NCBI GenBank assembly: GCA_021736705.1
Contig: JAIPFI010000005.1
Location: 1-43,393 of the forward strand
Direction: 5' to 3'
Length of the DNA stretch: 43,393 nucleotides
From: Methylococcaceae bacterium
GTDB lineage: Bacteria; Pseudomonadota; Gammaproteobacteria; Methylococcales; Methylomonadaceae
Under the pieces are notes generated by a model, which saw only the letters and a program-made list of their open reading frames with translations, searched no databases and was not told where the DNA came from. Below are positions 1-8,839 of the stretch, piece after piece. The stretch's first letter is position 1; each line of letters begins with the position of its first letter. A program made the position numbers and the translations under genes.

Positions 1-342
1 CCGGGGGAAAGTGATCCCGAAGAAATATTGCGCTCGGTCAAAAAGGGTTTATATGCCAAGAATTTTGGCGGCGGACAAGTCGATATTACCTCAGGTAAAT
101 TTGTTTTCTCTGCTAGTGAAGCTTACCTGATTGAAAATGGCAAAATCACTAGACCTGTCAAAGGTGCAACATTAATTGGTAACGGCCCTGATGTACTGAC
201 TCGCGTGAGCATGGTCGGCAATGATTTAGAGCTGGATAGTGGTGTTGGCACATGCGGCAAAGAAGGACAAAGTGTGCCTGTCGGTGTCGGCCAACCCACC
301 TTAAAAATCGACGCCTTAACCGTCGGTGGAACTAACGTATAG
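1..342 (+). CDS. tldD: Metalloprotease TldD, C-terminal fragment
   Basis: The frame is open from the first base of the window, so the true start lies outside; the visible part is 113 codons. The C-terminal residues carry the TldD-type region ([15 protein letters not shown], then a [19 protein letters not shown] stretch and a final VGQPTLKID segment). TldD pairs with TldE/PmbA to form a heterodimeric zinc protease that acts on small unfolded peptides, including CcdA and microcin B17 precursor in E. coli. The pmbA gene follows after 22 bases on the same strand, which agrees with that partnership. The catalytic zinc motif of TldD is upstream of the window and cannot be checked. Confidence 0.93.
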   Translation, partial: PGESDPEEILRSVKKGLYAKNFGGGQVDITSGKFVFSASEAYLIENGKITRPVKGATLIGNGPDVLTRVSMVGNDLELDSGVGTCGKEGQSVPVGVGQPTLKIDALTVGGTNV

Positions 343-364
343 CGCTTTTTAATACTTATAAATT

Positions 365-1696
365 ATGCAAACTCAACAAGAAATTAAGCGCTTAGAAGCG
401 ATCATTGCCGACTTATTGCTTGAAGCGAAAACGCAAGGTGCTAGTCAGGCAGATGCTGGCTTAAGCGTAGATAACGGTTTATCAGTCAATGTTCGTCTCG
501 GCGAAGTAGAAACCATTGAACACCATTGCTCTCAAGGCTTAGGTGTCACGGTTTATTTTGGTCAACAAAAAGGCTCAGCAAGCAGCACCGACTTATCCCC
601 ACAATCGATTAAAGAAACGGTCTCAGCCGCATGTAGTATTGCGCGTTATTCCAGCGCCGATAGCTTTGCTGGCTTACCTGATCCTGAACGTCTGGCAACA
701 GAGTTTAAAGATTTAGATCTGAATCATCCTTGGGAGTTAAATGCCGAGGATGCCATTAGTTTAGCAACACGTTGTGAAGATAGTGCACGCAATTATCATG
801 CAGACATCAGCAATTCAGAAGGCGCATCGGTTGATACTTATGGCGGCATTCGTGTCTTTGGTAATAGCTTAGGTTTTTTACACGGCTACGCCTCAACACG
901 ACACTCTATTAGCTGCTCAGTATTAGGCGAACGCAATGGCGATATGGAGCGCGATTATTGGTATAGCGTTGCCCGTAACAAAGATCAGCTAGATGCAGTT
1001 GAATTAGTCGGTACAAAAGCAGCCGAACGCACCATTCAACGTTTAGGTGCGCAAAGTTTAAGCACACGAAAATGTCCGGTTTTATATTCCGCTGAAGTGG
1101 CAAGCGGTTTAATTGGCTCCTTTCTTGGCGCAATCAGTGGCGGCAGTTTATATCGTAAATCGTCGTTCTTGCTCGACAGCCTAGATACTAAAGTGTTCCC
1201 TGAGTTCATACACCTCTATGAACAGCCGCATTTATTAGGTGCTCTAGGCAGTGCGCTTTATGATGCTGAGGGTGTTGCCACACAAGCTAAAGATATAGTT
1301 GCTGACGGTATCGTTAAGAGCTATTTATTAAACAGCTATGCGGCACGAAAATTAGGCATGCAAAGCACCGGGCATGCGGGAGGCATTCATAATTTATGTG
1401 TTGCGCCAGGCGATAAAGATTTTGCGCAATTACTCCAGCAAATGGATACCGGCTTATTAGTCACTGAACTAATGGGGCAAGGCGTAAACCCTGTGACCGG
1501 CGATTACTCTCGCGGCGCTTCAGGCTTTTGGGTAGAACAAGGGGTCATTCAATATCCCGTACAAGAAATCACTATTGCCGGCAATCTGAAAGATATGTTC
1601 CAACATGTTTTAGCGGTGGGCAATGATATAGACTATCGCGGCAATATTCGCACAGGGTCTATTTTAATTGAAGAAATGGCAATTGCGGGAGAATAA
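365..1696 (+). CDS. pmbA: Metalloprotease PmbA/TldE
   Basis: 443 aa, close to the usual length (about 450 aa) of PmbA/TldE. Family hallmarks are visible: an N-terminal segment with the VRLGEVETIEHH pattern, a central FLGAISGGSLYRKSSFLLD region, and a C-terminal GHAGGIHNLCVAPG followed by MGQGVNPVTGDYSRGASGFWVE. PmbA is the partner of TldD in a cytoplasmic heterodimeric protease; it lacks the metal site of TldD and helps form the active chamber. It lies 22 bases after tldD on the same strand, so the two are probably co-transcribed. The ATG has no strong Shine-Dalgarno sequence. A hairpin at 1730-1755 follows the stop codon. Confidence 0.95.
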   Translation: MQTQQEIKRLEAIIADLLLEAKTQGASQADAGLSVDNGLSVNVRLGEVETIEHHCSQGLGVTVYFGQQKGSASSTDLSPQSIKETVSAACSIARYSSADSFAGLPDPERLATEFKDLDLNHPWELNAEDAISLATRCEDSARNYHADISNSEGASVDTYGGIRVFGNSLGFLHGYASTRHSISCSVLGERNGDMERDYWYSVARNKDQLDAVELVGTKAAERTIQRLGAQSLSTRKCPVLYSAEVASGLIGSFLGAISGGSLYRKSSFLLDSLDTKVFPEFIHLYEQPHLLGALGSALYDAEGVATQAKDIVADGIVKSYLLNSYAARKLGMQSTGHAGGIHNLCVAPGDKDFAQLLQQMDTGLLVTELMGQGVNPVTGDYSRGASGFWVEQGVIQYPVQEITIAGNLKDMFQHVLAVGNDIDYRGNIRTGSILIEEMAIAGE

Positions 1697-1729
1697 ACAG
1701 TCGCTTGTTGAAAAAACCTAACGGCATAC

Positions 1730-1755
1730 ATAGAACGGGGCAAAACCCGTTCTAT
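1730..1755. repeat. Perfect 10-bp hairpin after pmbA
   Basis: ATAGAACGGG and CCCGTTCTAT form a perfect 10-bp inverted repeat around the loop GCAAAA. It starts 33 bases after the pmbA stop. No continuous T-run follows, so it is either a weak terminator, a 3'-end stabilising hairpin, or one of the dispersed intergenic hairpins of this genome. Confidence 0.6.
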
Positions 1756-1826
1756 CCTCTCTATTTAATTTATTCTGAAAAAATATTTTCTAATTAATAT
1801 TATTTGAAACCTATCACCTGACAACT

Positions 1827-2735
1827 TTATTGAGCAGTGTTAGTCGTCGTTGGCAGTATGTTATCCTCCTCCAATTCAAAAACACCTGTGATGTTGCCAA
1901 TGCTACCCTTAATCTCATAAGAATAAGTGCCCGCTTTCAGCCCGTAAACGTCTAAAGGCATTACTTTCTCAAACGATGCAAGTGCCTGTGTACAGAATGA
2001 TCCCTGTGGGGCGGCAAAAACGACAGTCGCTATAACAGTAAAATGATTACCATCTAAGCGCTGATTTATTTGCCCAATGTCAAAGCACTCATTGGGCAAT
2101 TGGCCTTTCGCCACCAAAAATACCTGAACGGGTACGATGTCAGTTTTCACCATATCAACACTTTCGAGGTACACAAGTGGAACGTTTTCACCAAGCGTTT
2201 TATAGTCTAAAAGCGTCCACGTACCTTGCGTACCTTGTCCTGTGAAAGACAATCTCGCATCCTGATAATGGCCGGGGTGAATATCCGTATCAACACGAGG
2301 AATAGTAAGAATACCGTCCTTGTATCGAGGAAACTGACTCGCATTAGAGCCCTGAACTGTCGGCATAGTCGCAAGGGTTGTAATGCCATCTTGCTCAACC
2401 ATCAATACCCGAGGATCTAACCTCAATCTTGCCGCCTCTTCCGCATCTATTAGCATATGAATAGTGTTGATGGCTTCGAAAACAGCCACTATCTGACCGT
2501 TTGTCTGCAGTAGTTGGGCTATCTCCTCTTTGCTGTGTGCTTTTACGAATGCTTGTTCACCGCTTGCCGGTTCTTTAAATATCAGTAGGTAAGAACCTTT
2601 AATATATTTGCTAACCGCTGCTTGATCAGTCCCGTTAGTGCTTGAACTTGAACTCGCACTTGAACGTGTATCAGCCACTGACAAATGGACACTAACAAAA
2701 AAAGACATTACGATAAATAATAATTTGTAACTCAT
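1827..2735 (-). CDS. Secreted protein with inhibitor-I9-like (subtilisin propeptide-like) domain
   Basis: 302 aa. Residues 1-21 form a signal peptide (hydrophobic LLFIVMSFFVSVHLSVA, then D), followed by a Ser/Thr-rich linker. Residues about 43-116 look like a peptidase inhibitor I9 domain, the propeptide fold of subtilisin-like proteases: a YLLIFKEP strand, an amphipathic segment, then a HMLIDAEEAARLRLDPRV block ending in MVEQDG, where the family usually reads eeA..L..dp.V..VE.d. No protease domain follows. The remaining roughly 185 residues (about 118-302) are not recognised; they contain two cysteines (in ECFDIG and FCTQA) and look beta-rich. A stand-alone exported protease inhibitor or chaperone is the inference. 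The gene is isolated, with non-coding DNA on both sides. Confidence 0.7.
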   Translation of the reverse strand: MSYKLLFIVMSFFVSVHLSVADTRSSASSSSSTNGTDQAAVSKYIKGSYLLIFKEPASGEQAFVKAHSKEEIAQLLQTNGQIVAVFEAINTIHMLIDAEEAARLRLDPRVLMVEQDGITTLATMPTVQGSNASQFPRYKDGILTIPRVDTDIHPGHYQDARLSFTGQGTQGTWTLLDYKTLGENVPLVYLESVDMVKTDIVPVQVFLVAKGQLPNECFDIGQINQRLDGNHFTVIATVVFAAPQGSFCTQALASFEKVMPLDVYGLKAGTYSYEIKGSIGNITGVFELEEDNILPTTTNTAQ

Positions 2736-3155
2736 AATATGAGCTCCTGTTTTTGTGTAAACTTAATTTAATACTCGATGTTCAAGTTTTCAGCTATAAC
2801 TGGACTGCAAAGCCCACGGATCTGATTATGAATAATATAAAAGACTCATTTCAAAGGATTGTTTATTTTTCCTATGAATTTTTTTACTTATAAAATAAGC
2901 GTTATAAAAATCTGGACATCGAGCTATACAATTGATGATATACCTTATACCTATTTATCACCTCAGAGCCTCTCTCCCATCAATATTGGTTTTTTATATT
3001 GATCTCTTTTGAAAAAAGTTATTTAAGGTAAAAAACAAGCCATTTCATTGTATTCTCATTTTTACTGATCACAATACGCACAAATACCTAGAAACAAAAC
3101 TTACATGGCCATTTAGCTTAGGCATGAGCACAAAATAACGTCGACAACTTATTGC

Positions 3156-3190
3156 GCAGAGCTCGTCTGCCTTTCGCAGGCGAGCTCTGC
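3156..3190. repeat. Strong intergenic hairpin (REP-like)
   Basis: GCAGAGCTCGTCTGC pairs with GCAGGCGAGCTCTGC (15 bp, one wobble or mismatch) around the loop CTTTC. There is no T-tract, so it is not a typical terminator. It is markedly GC-rich compared with its surroundings. Confidence 0.7.
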
Positions 3191-3255
3191 ACCCCTAAAA
3201 TGAAGGCATGATTTTATGCGCATTCCTTTCTTGATAAGGGATAAGCTTATTTTGT

Positions 3256-3300
3256 AGGAGAGGCAGCCATGAGATTCGCAGCTAGAAGCCTCATCCTACA
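3256..3300. repeat. Imperfect inverted repeat with TGTAGGA/TCCTACA ends
   Basis: The element begins TGTAGGAGAGGC and ends CCTCATCCTACA, with an internal CAGC/GCAGCT region. The terminal arms TGTAGGA and TCCTACA are exact reverse complements. Other hairpins at 5084-5118 (GCTCCTACA) and 23294-23326 (TGTAGCA/TGCTACA) share related ends. Confidence 0.5.
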
Positions 3301-3385
3301 GAAGGGAAACAACGCCTAGTATTTTAATAAGCAGTTCTAATGCACTCCCTAGAGCACACTCCACCTTAAAATGGGGAGTCAAAAA

Positions 3386-4258
3386 TTACTCTTGCTCTGA
3401 GGCAATCAACATTTGCACTAATTCACGCAATTTATTTTGAATTAAACGCGTATTATCAGGTCCCATGCGCAACATTTGTTTATCCAAATTACTTAACTTT
3501 TCTAACTTAGGATCAGCAAATTTATAATACACTGACGGACGAATAAGCTCTATACGGTCATTAATAATGGGGGCTTGTATGACTTTTCCGACCGCTGCCT
3601 TAAAAATATCTAATACCTTATACTCTTTGGGATAAGAGAATTCATTAAAAACCACATAAAAAAGTGGCAAATATTTTTTATACAAAGCGATTGCCGCTTG
3701 ACTATCAATCTCATTGATCGCTTGCGCCAATTGGTCATACCGTTGATACGACTTGGGAGAAATATACAACTTATCTCCTCTTTGGATCACTAAAAAAGCT
3801 TGAGGCTGGGTTAATTCACGCAATAATTTCGCTGGAGGTCGCATCCCCTGAGCTACATCATTAACTGAAGAAATCATTTTTCTAATAATTTGCTCTTTAA
3901 ATAGACCTTGTTTTAATTGTTGCGAACCTGAAATGGCCAAAAAATCTTGTCCAAATTCTGCATCACTCGCTGATAACTCAGGTAAAGCAACGCCTTCTAC
4001 TTCTGGTTGCAAGTCCTCTTTTGCTGCAAGTACCTCTTGTTCATCTATAGCAATGCTATTTTGACTCACATCAATATCTGACTCGATTTTCTGCTCTATT
4101 TCAGGTATAAATAATGCCTGATCCGCGCTATTTTCATTGGATACAGAGCCGTCCTCATCATTATTTAATAGTGCTAACAATCCAAAAACCAATAAAATAA
4201 TGGCTAGGCTCATTAACAATATAGCAGGCCAGACTTTAGATTTTTCTGAATCACTCAT
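3386..4258 (-). CDS. DUF3014 family membrane-anchored protein
   Basis: 290 aa. A short cytoplasmic N-terminus is followed by one transmembrane helix (about residues 10-30, WPAILLMSLAIILLVFGLLA), then an acidic linker to about residue 90. The C-terminal two thirds match the DUF3014 pattern: LPELSASD, then EQIIRKMISSVNDVAQGMRPP, YISPKSYQRYD, a YKKYLPLFYVVFNEFSYP block, and the end IRPSVYYKFADPKLEKLS followed by LRMGPDN. The function of this family is not known. The start is supported by an AGAGGAAT Shine-Dalgarno sequence. It is likely a single-gene unit facing a long non-coding stretch. Confidence 0.85.
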   Translation of the reverse strand: MSDSEKSKVWPAILLMSLAIILLVFGLLALLNNDEDGSVSNENSADQALFIPEIEQKIESDIDVSQNSIAIDEQEVLAAKEDLQPEVEGVALPELSASDAEFGQDFLAISGSQQLKQGLFKEQIIRKMISSVNDVAQGMRPPAKLLRELTQPQAFLVIQRGDKLYISPKSYQRYDQLAQAINEIDSQAAIALYKKYLPLFYVVFNEFSYPKEYKVLDIFKAAVGKVIQAPIINDRIELIRPSVYYKFADPKLEKLSNLDKQMLRMGPDNTRLIQNKLRELVQMLIASEQE

Positions 4259-4546
4259 TTTTTATTCCTCTTAGTTAAGTCGAATATATCCGTACAAAAA
4301 TTATTAATTATTCAACAAATAAAGCAAATCTTCATTAATTAATTTTATATGATATGCCTAAGTAAATACTTATTCAATCAAAGGAACCGTCATGGCTTGA
4401 ACTGTTGATTTATCGATTGAAATTTACACTGATTGACGCGAACTCATTAAACGAGACATTTTTGCACAAGAATAATAAGCCCTCACCCGATACGCAAAGA
4501 AAAGACTGCGCATCATTAACTTTTACATCCCAATCCCTGAAATCTT
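4259..4546. other. 288-base divergent intergenic region
   Basis: It separates the minus-strand DUF3014 gene from the plus-strand DUF3465 gene and should hold both promoters. It is AT-rich near 4290-4370. A 63-codon open frame overlapping the next gene has no family features and was not called. Confidence 0.5.
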
Positions 4547-5017
4547 ATGAAAAAAGCACTCCTGCTTCTTATTGCCGCAGGCTTTGCGCTAAATGAGTTC
4601 TTAGCACAAAATCCTGATTTTATACCATCGACAGAGGAACAAAGTACCACAACAAGCACTTTATTACCCGCCAGCACAAAATCAAATACTCAAGCGCTTA
4701 TTGAGGCTTATCAAAAACGACAAAGTGACGTTCAAGTTCATGGCTCAGGAACGGTTATACGCACACTCGCGGATGACAAAAAAGGCAGTCAACACCAAAG
4801 ATTTCTGGTTAAACTTTCATCTGGAAATACGCTATTAATCGCGCATAACATAGACTTAGCTCCCCGCATCAATACTTTACGCGTAGGAGATAGGATTGAG
4901 TTTTACGGGGAATACCAGTGGAACGAAAAAGGTGGCGTCGTACATTGGACGCATCGCGACCCTCGTGACAATCATGAGAGCGGCTGGCTAAAGCATAACG
5001 GTTCAACTTATCAGTAG
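4547..5017 (+). CDS. DUF3465 domain-containing exported protein
   Basis: 156 aa. The N-terminus (MKKALLLLIAAGFALNEFLA) is a signal peptide or membrane anchor; a Ser/Thr-rich linker follows to about residue 50. Residues about 65-156 match DUF3465 very well: HGSGTVIRTLADDKKGS, HQRFLVKLSSGNTLLIAHNI, DLAPRINTLRVGDRIEFYGE and a final GGVVHWTHRDP with WLKHNGSTYQ. The domain resembles a small OB-like beta barrel, but its function is unknown. The Shine-Dalgarno sequence is weak. The gene stands alone between a divergent neighbour and the convergent glgX. Confidence 0.85.
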   Translation: MKKALLLLIAAGFALNEFLAQNPDFIPSTEEQSTTTSTLLPASTKSNTQALIEAYQKRQSDVQVHGSGTVIRTLADDKKGSQHQRFLVKLSSGNTLLIAHNIDLAPRINTLRVGDRIEFYGEYQWNEKGGVVHWTHRDPRDNHESGWLKHNGSTYQ

Positions 5018-5083
5018 GCTTTCTTCATAAAAATGGATCTAAAAAACTAAGGACTATACATCAAATTTTGGTGGCATACAGAG

Positions 5084-5118
5084 AGCTTGCCTTGCCTTCC
5101 TAGGCAAGCTGCCTCGCT
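5084..5118. repeat. Intergenic hairpin between convergent genes
   Basis: AGCTTGCC (5084-5091) and GGCAAGCT (5103-5110) are perfect inverted arms, followed by GCCTCGCTCCTACA. It lies between the convergent DUF3465 gene and glgX and could end transcription or be one of the recurring GCTCC-containing hairpins. Confidence 0.5.
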
Positions 5119-5220
5119 CCTACAAGAAGAGATAATCACAAGTTATTTAATGACGAATCCTTTTAGGCTCACCAATCTAAAGCGAGACATACTGCCTCGC
5201 CATTAAAAATCCGCCGAAGA

Positions 5221-7314
5221 TCAGCGCCCCTCAAATACCACAACCGATCTAGGTGACACCAAGTAATTATGATGTCCTAAAGCAATCTGTTGTTCTGGTG
5301 GAACAATATCCAAAGGCGCTCTTAAAGCTGTATTAGTAGCCAGATACCATTCGCGCTCTTCAACCGTCGGCAAATGCATGACAAGCTCGGCTTCTGACAT
5401 ATTTAAAATGACATGCAAATCAGCTTCATGCTTACCAACCGCTGCCAAGGTAAAAGCAAGGACTTGTGCTTCGGGGTCTAGCCATTGCGCTTGATCCTCA
5501 ATACCATGCCATTGAATATCAGGTATGTGCCGTCCAGCAACTTTTTCACCGGTTAAAAAACGACGTCGCATCAAGGATTTATGTCTTTTGCGTAAGGCAA
5601 TCATTTGCTGAACAAAACGCAGCATATCGGCATTTTTCTCAGTTAAACTCCAGTCAAACCAAGTTAATTCATTGTCCTGACAATAGCCATTATTATTACC
5701 ATGCTGAGTATTAAGCACCTCATCGCCAGCAAGCAACATGGGCACACCTTGACTTAATAATAACAGTGCAATGCCATTCTTTACCTGTTTTCTACGCAAT
5801 GCCAAGATCGTAACATCATTGGTTTCACCTTCAACGCCACAGTTATAACTAAAATTATGATCTCCACCATCACGATTATCTTCGCCATTAGCCAGATTAT
5901 GCTTATCATTATAGCTAACCAAATCATTTAGCGTAAAACCATCATGACACGTAATAAAATTAATGCTGTTAATAGGTAATCGACCTTGGTACTGATACAA
6001 GTCACTGCTCGCACACAGGCGCGTTGCAACTTCTGAAATTATGCCTTTATCACCACGCAGAAAACTACGCATACTATCACGGTACTTTCCATTCCATTCT
6101 CCCCAGCGATAGCCCGGAAAACTGCCTACTTGATAAAGTCCGGCGGCGTCCCATGCCTCTGCAATCAACTTCGTTTTCGCCAGTTGTTCAGATAGCTCAA
6201 TCCCCCATAAAACCGGGGGATCTTGCAATACTTCGCCATTCTGTCCACGCGCCATCGCACTGGCTAGATCAAAACGAAAACCATCAATATGCATTTCTCT
6301 CACCCAATATTCCAGGCAACCAACAATAAAGTTAGTTATGACAGGATGATTAGCATTTACCGTATTACCGCAACCGGTATAGTCACGAAATTTACTTTTA
6401 TCATTGGCATCCAAATGATAAACAATATCCGTGCCTAGGCCTCTGAAATTAATAGTCGGCCCATCTGCACCCGCTTCTGAGGTGTGATTGAAAACCACAT
6501 CCATGATGACACCGATCTCAGCTTTGTGCAGCGCCTTCACTAAATCACGGAATTCCTGTAAATGCGTACCTTGTTCAGGTGTCACACAATAGCCGGGATG
6601 CGGACTAAAAAAACTGTGTGTGCTATAGCCCCAATAATTCTTCAAACCTAGTTCAGCGGTACCACTGGGAACATCCTGTTCATCAAAAGCCATCACCGGC
6701 ATAAGCTCAACATGGGTAATGCCTAAAGCTTTCAGATAAGGTATTTTTTCGATCAAGCCAGAAAAAGAACCCGGATGTTTCACTCCAGACATTTTATGCT
6801 TGGTAAAGCCGCCAACATGCAGTTCATAGATAATGGCATTTTCACTTTTATAGGAAAAAGTCGTGTCACCTTCCCAATCATAGCTTTCATCTGGCACCAA
6901 ATTACGCATAGCCGCATGACCATTATCACCCGGCAAACAAGCTGTATCCCGGTGCCACAACTTATCACTGATCGCACGCGCCCAAGGATCAAGTAATTGT
7001 TTTTCCTTATCAAAACAAAGGCCACTTTCTGAAGTATTTGTTGGCCCATCCATACGCCATGTATACCAAGTGCCTGCAGGTAGCTCATGAACAAGAACAT
7101 GCCAGGAATAAAATGTTTTATTGATTTTAGCCGTTAAGGGAATGACCTGAAAAGGTTCAAGATGGGTAGAACTGACAAATAATAAAAGCTCTACAGCGGT
7201 CGCATGACGACTAAAAATGGAAAAATTGACGCCATCAAGCTTAAATCGCGTACCGATAGGATATGGCGATCCTGGAGAAATTTCATATATTTTATGCATG
7301 GAGAAAGAGTCCAT
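5221..7314 (-). CDS. glgX: Glycogen debranching enzyme GlgX
   Basis: 697 aa, the normal GlgX length. It hydrolyses alpha-1,6 branch linkages of phosphorylase-limit dextrin during glycogen breakdown in the cytoplasm. An N-terminal CBM48-like domain (about 15-110) opens with PGSPYPIGTRF. The GH13 catalytic barrel shows region I DVVFNH (272-277), region II GFRFDL with nucleophile D349, region III IAEAWD with acid/base E386, and region IV CHDG with H457-D458. The NYWGY and NGYCQDNELTWFDW segments are typical of GlgX/isoamylase. No other glycogen gene is within the window. Two start candidates exist, M1 and M6 (MHKIYEIS, at 7299); neither has a strong ribosome binding site. Confidence 0.95.
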   Translation of the reverse strand: MDSFSMHKIYEISPGSPYPIGTRFKLDGVNFSIFSRHATAVELLLFVSSTHLEPFQVIPLTAKINKTFYSWHVLVHELPAGTWYTWRMDGPTNTSESGLCFDKEKQLLDPWARAISDKLWHRDTACLPGDNGHAAMRNLVPDESYDWEGDTTFSYKSENAIIYELHVGGFTKHKMSGVKHPGSFSGLIEKIPYLKALGITHVELMPVMAFDEQDVPSGTAELGLKNYWGYSTHSFFSPHPGYCVTPEQGTHLQEFRDLVKALHKAEIGVIMDVVFNHTSEAGADGPTINFRGLGTDIVYHLDANDKSKFRDYTGCGNTVNANHPVITNFIVGCLEYWVREMHIDGFRFDLASAMARGQNGEVLQDPPVLWGIELSEQLAKTKLIAEAWDAAGLYQVGSFPGYRWGEWNGKYRDSMRSFLRGDKGIISEVATRLCASSDLYQYQGRLPINSINFITCHDGFTLNDLVSYNDKHNLANGEDNRDGGDHNFSYNCGVEGETNDVTILALRRKQVKNGIALLLLSQGVPMLLAGDEVLNTQHGNNNGYCQDNELTWFDWSLTEKNADMLRFVQQMIALRKRHKSLMRRRFLTGEKVAGRHIPDIQWHGIEDQAQWLDPEAQVLAFTLAAVGKHEADLHVILNMSEAELVMHLPTVEEREWYLATNTALRAPLDIVPPEQQIALGHHNYLVSPRSVVVFEGR

Positions 7315-7702
7315 TTTTTAGTTAGAACGGTTTTTTAAATTTTCGAGTGCAATCTATCTAAGCATTCACTCTTAAATATAGTTATAAATACGGCAAAAGT
7401 AATATGCTGTTTAAATTAACCAGATAATTCGGTTAAATAGTCGAATGGCGTTTAAGGTTAACATTGCGCAAGGAATGGCGTCTATAGTTTCATTATTAAG
7501 AGCATTTTTATAATATGGGTGTGCCTCAGGAATGTGCATGGAATAATTTCTTCATTTTACGAGCACAGGCAGCTTGGCAGCGAAAATCAGATGAGCTGCC
7601 TGCTCCGCCCACACAAAATACCTTGTCTACCTTATTTAATGCCTATTCATAAACTATATGCCGTTTACACAGCATCGTAAGTCAGCCTGTAAATTCTGCA
7701 CC
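7315..7702. other. 388-base non-coding stretch
   Basis: It lies between glgX and the nitroreductase gene, both on the minus strand. No gene is seen. It contains a hairpin element at 7561-7605; the part next to glgX is AT-rich and should carry the glgX promoter. Confidence 0.5.
7561..7605. repeat. Imperfect intergenic hairpin
   Basis: GAGCACAGGCAGCT (7561-7574) pairs with AGCTGCCTGCTC (7594-7605), with two extra bases (AC) in the left arm. It carries the same GAGC/GCTC flavour as other intergenic hairpins in this window. Confidence 0.5.
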
Positions 7703-8317
7703 TTAACTTAATTTAATAAATCGGTTATGAATCACCACATCATCTTTAGTCAATTGGCCTGCTCTCGGATTTGCCGCCTGCACACCCTTACCTACCGCTA
7801 GACACAAAGCGATAACATGATCATCCGGTAAATTAATCAACTGCCCTACTTGACCAAAATCAAAGCCATCCATCGGGCAAGAATCGTAACCCATATCTTT
7901 TGCGGCGAGCATTAAGGTTTGCGCAGCGATACCACAAGAACGCATGGCCTCATCTCTTTGCACCTGATCTTTACCGCGATAGTATTGATCAATCGCTGGC
8001 ACTATAAAATCCTGCACCGCCTGCTCTGCATTTGCCCAATAACGCTTCGGCTGTTTTTCCCAGGCTTTTAAATCCGCACAGATAACTATAAACAAAGAAG
8101 CATCTGTCACTTGCGCCTGATCCCAGGCTGCAGCTCTAATTTGTTTTCTTAACTCAGGCTCAGTAACACTGACAAAACGCCAGTGTTGAATATTAAATGC
8201 CGTCGGTGAAAGCATCGCTAAAGAAAATAGCTCGTTAATTTCAGCCTCTGTCATCTGATGACTTGCGTCATAATATTTAACTGCTCTGCGAGCTTGTATT
8301 GCCTCTAAAGTATTCAT
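7703..8317 (-). CDS. Nitroreductase family protein
   Basis: The start at 8317 (MNTLEAIQARRAVKYYD) is preferred because AAGGAAAGG lies just before it; the frame could be read from 8371, adding 18 residues, but that part has no family match. This gives 204 aa, typical of FMN-dependent nitroreductases. The RRAVK motif near the N-terminus, the LSPTAFNIQHWRFV flavin-contact segment, and the CGIAAQTLMLAAKDMGYDSCPM region are family hallmarks. These enzymes reduce nitro or quinone compounds with NAD(P)H; the natural substrate cannot be told from sequence. The gene is separated by hairpins from its neighbours, so it is probably monocistronic. Confidence 0.88.
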   Translation of the reverse strand: MNTLEAIQARRAVKYYDASHQMTEAEINELFSLAMLSPTAFNIQHWRFVSVTEPELRKQIRAAAWDQAQVTDASLFIVICADLKAWEKQPKRYWANAEQAVQDFIVPAIDQYYRGKDQVQRDEAMRSCGIAAQTLMLAAKDMGYDSCPMDGFDFGQVGQLINLPDDHVIALCLAVGKGVQAANPRAGQLTKDDVVIHNRFIKLS

Positions 8318-8391
8318 ACCTTTCCTTATATAATCATTGCTTATTTGACTGTTAATCATCGGGCTACGCATTTAAAGCGGGACAAATCACT

Positions 8392-8447
8392 GGAGTGACA
8401 CGCTTTAGCTATTTCCGAAACAGCAATAGCTAAAGCTATTGCACTCC
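8392..8447. repeat. Two-part intergenic hairpin
   Basis: GGAGTG (8392-8397) pairs with CACTCC (8442-8447), and inside it GCTTTAGCTATT (8402-8413) pairs perfectly with AATAGCTAAAGC (8425-8436). It lies between two minus-strand genes. There is no T-run, so it is a repeat-type element rather than a classical terminator. Confidence 0.65.
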
Positions 8448-8506
8448 TGACTTCTGTTTTCAAAATTTCTGTCCCACCTTAAGTTGGTAGCTAATCATCG
8501 CAACCT

Positions 8507-8839
8507 TCAATGAAGATGACTAAAATCATCTGCGGTTAATATTTTATACACTTCATAAGCAGGTTCCTGATAGGGATGCGCGAGTAGTAACGCACTCAGC
8601 ACCGACTTAATCAGCTTTTCAGCACACACCATTTCCACTTTATATTCAGCAATCCGAGTAATTTCTCCCATATTACCCAGAAAAGGCTGGCTTCCTTGCA
8701 AAGGTTTAAACTGCCCCTCACCTAAAACCTGCCAGGAACAACAAGCATAGTCGCCTATTCGTCCAGCGCCTTGTTTAAATAAGGCATCTTTAACCAACTC
8801 CACATGAGATGCAGGTACAAAAAAACTTAGCTTATACAT
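8507..8839 (-). CDS. Nif3-insert/CutA-like small protein (COG3323 type)
   Basis: 110 aa. The pattern YKLSFFVPASHVELVKDALF, then GAGRIGDYACCSWQVLGEGQFKP, GSQPF, and a C-terminal LLLAHPYQEPAYEVYKI matches the PII/CutA-like domain that is inserted in some Nif3-family proteins and also occurs as a free-standing protein. The HPYEEPAYE-type ending is very characteristic. The function of the stand-alone form is unknown; a metal- or ligand-binding trimer is plausible from the fold. The start codon overlaps the end of the upstream YheT-like gene by 8 bases, so the two are translationally coupled. Confidence 0.82.
   Translation of the reverse strand: MYKLSFFVPASHVELVKDALFKQGAGRIGDYACCSWQVLGEGQFKPLQGSQPFLGNMGEITRIAEYKVEMVCAEKLIKSVLSALLLAHPYQEPAYEVYKILTADDFSHLH

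Larger units (their letters stand above)
2736..3385. other. 650-base non-coding stretch with hairpins
   Basis: No credible ORF on either strand. The first half is AT-rich. The second half holds a strong hairpin at 3156-3190 and an imperfect inverted repeat at 3256-3300. The upstream sequence of the I9-like gene (2736-2800) presumably carries its promoter, but no clear -10/-35 pair was identified. Confidence 0.6.

Noticed and set aside
4405-4596. 63-codon plus-strand frame before the DUF3465 gene
   Set aside because: No ribosome binding site, no family features, and it overlaps the start of a well-supported gene.
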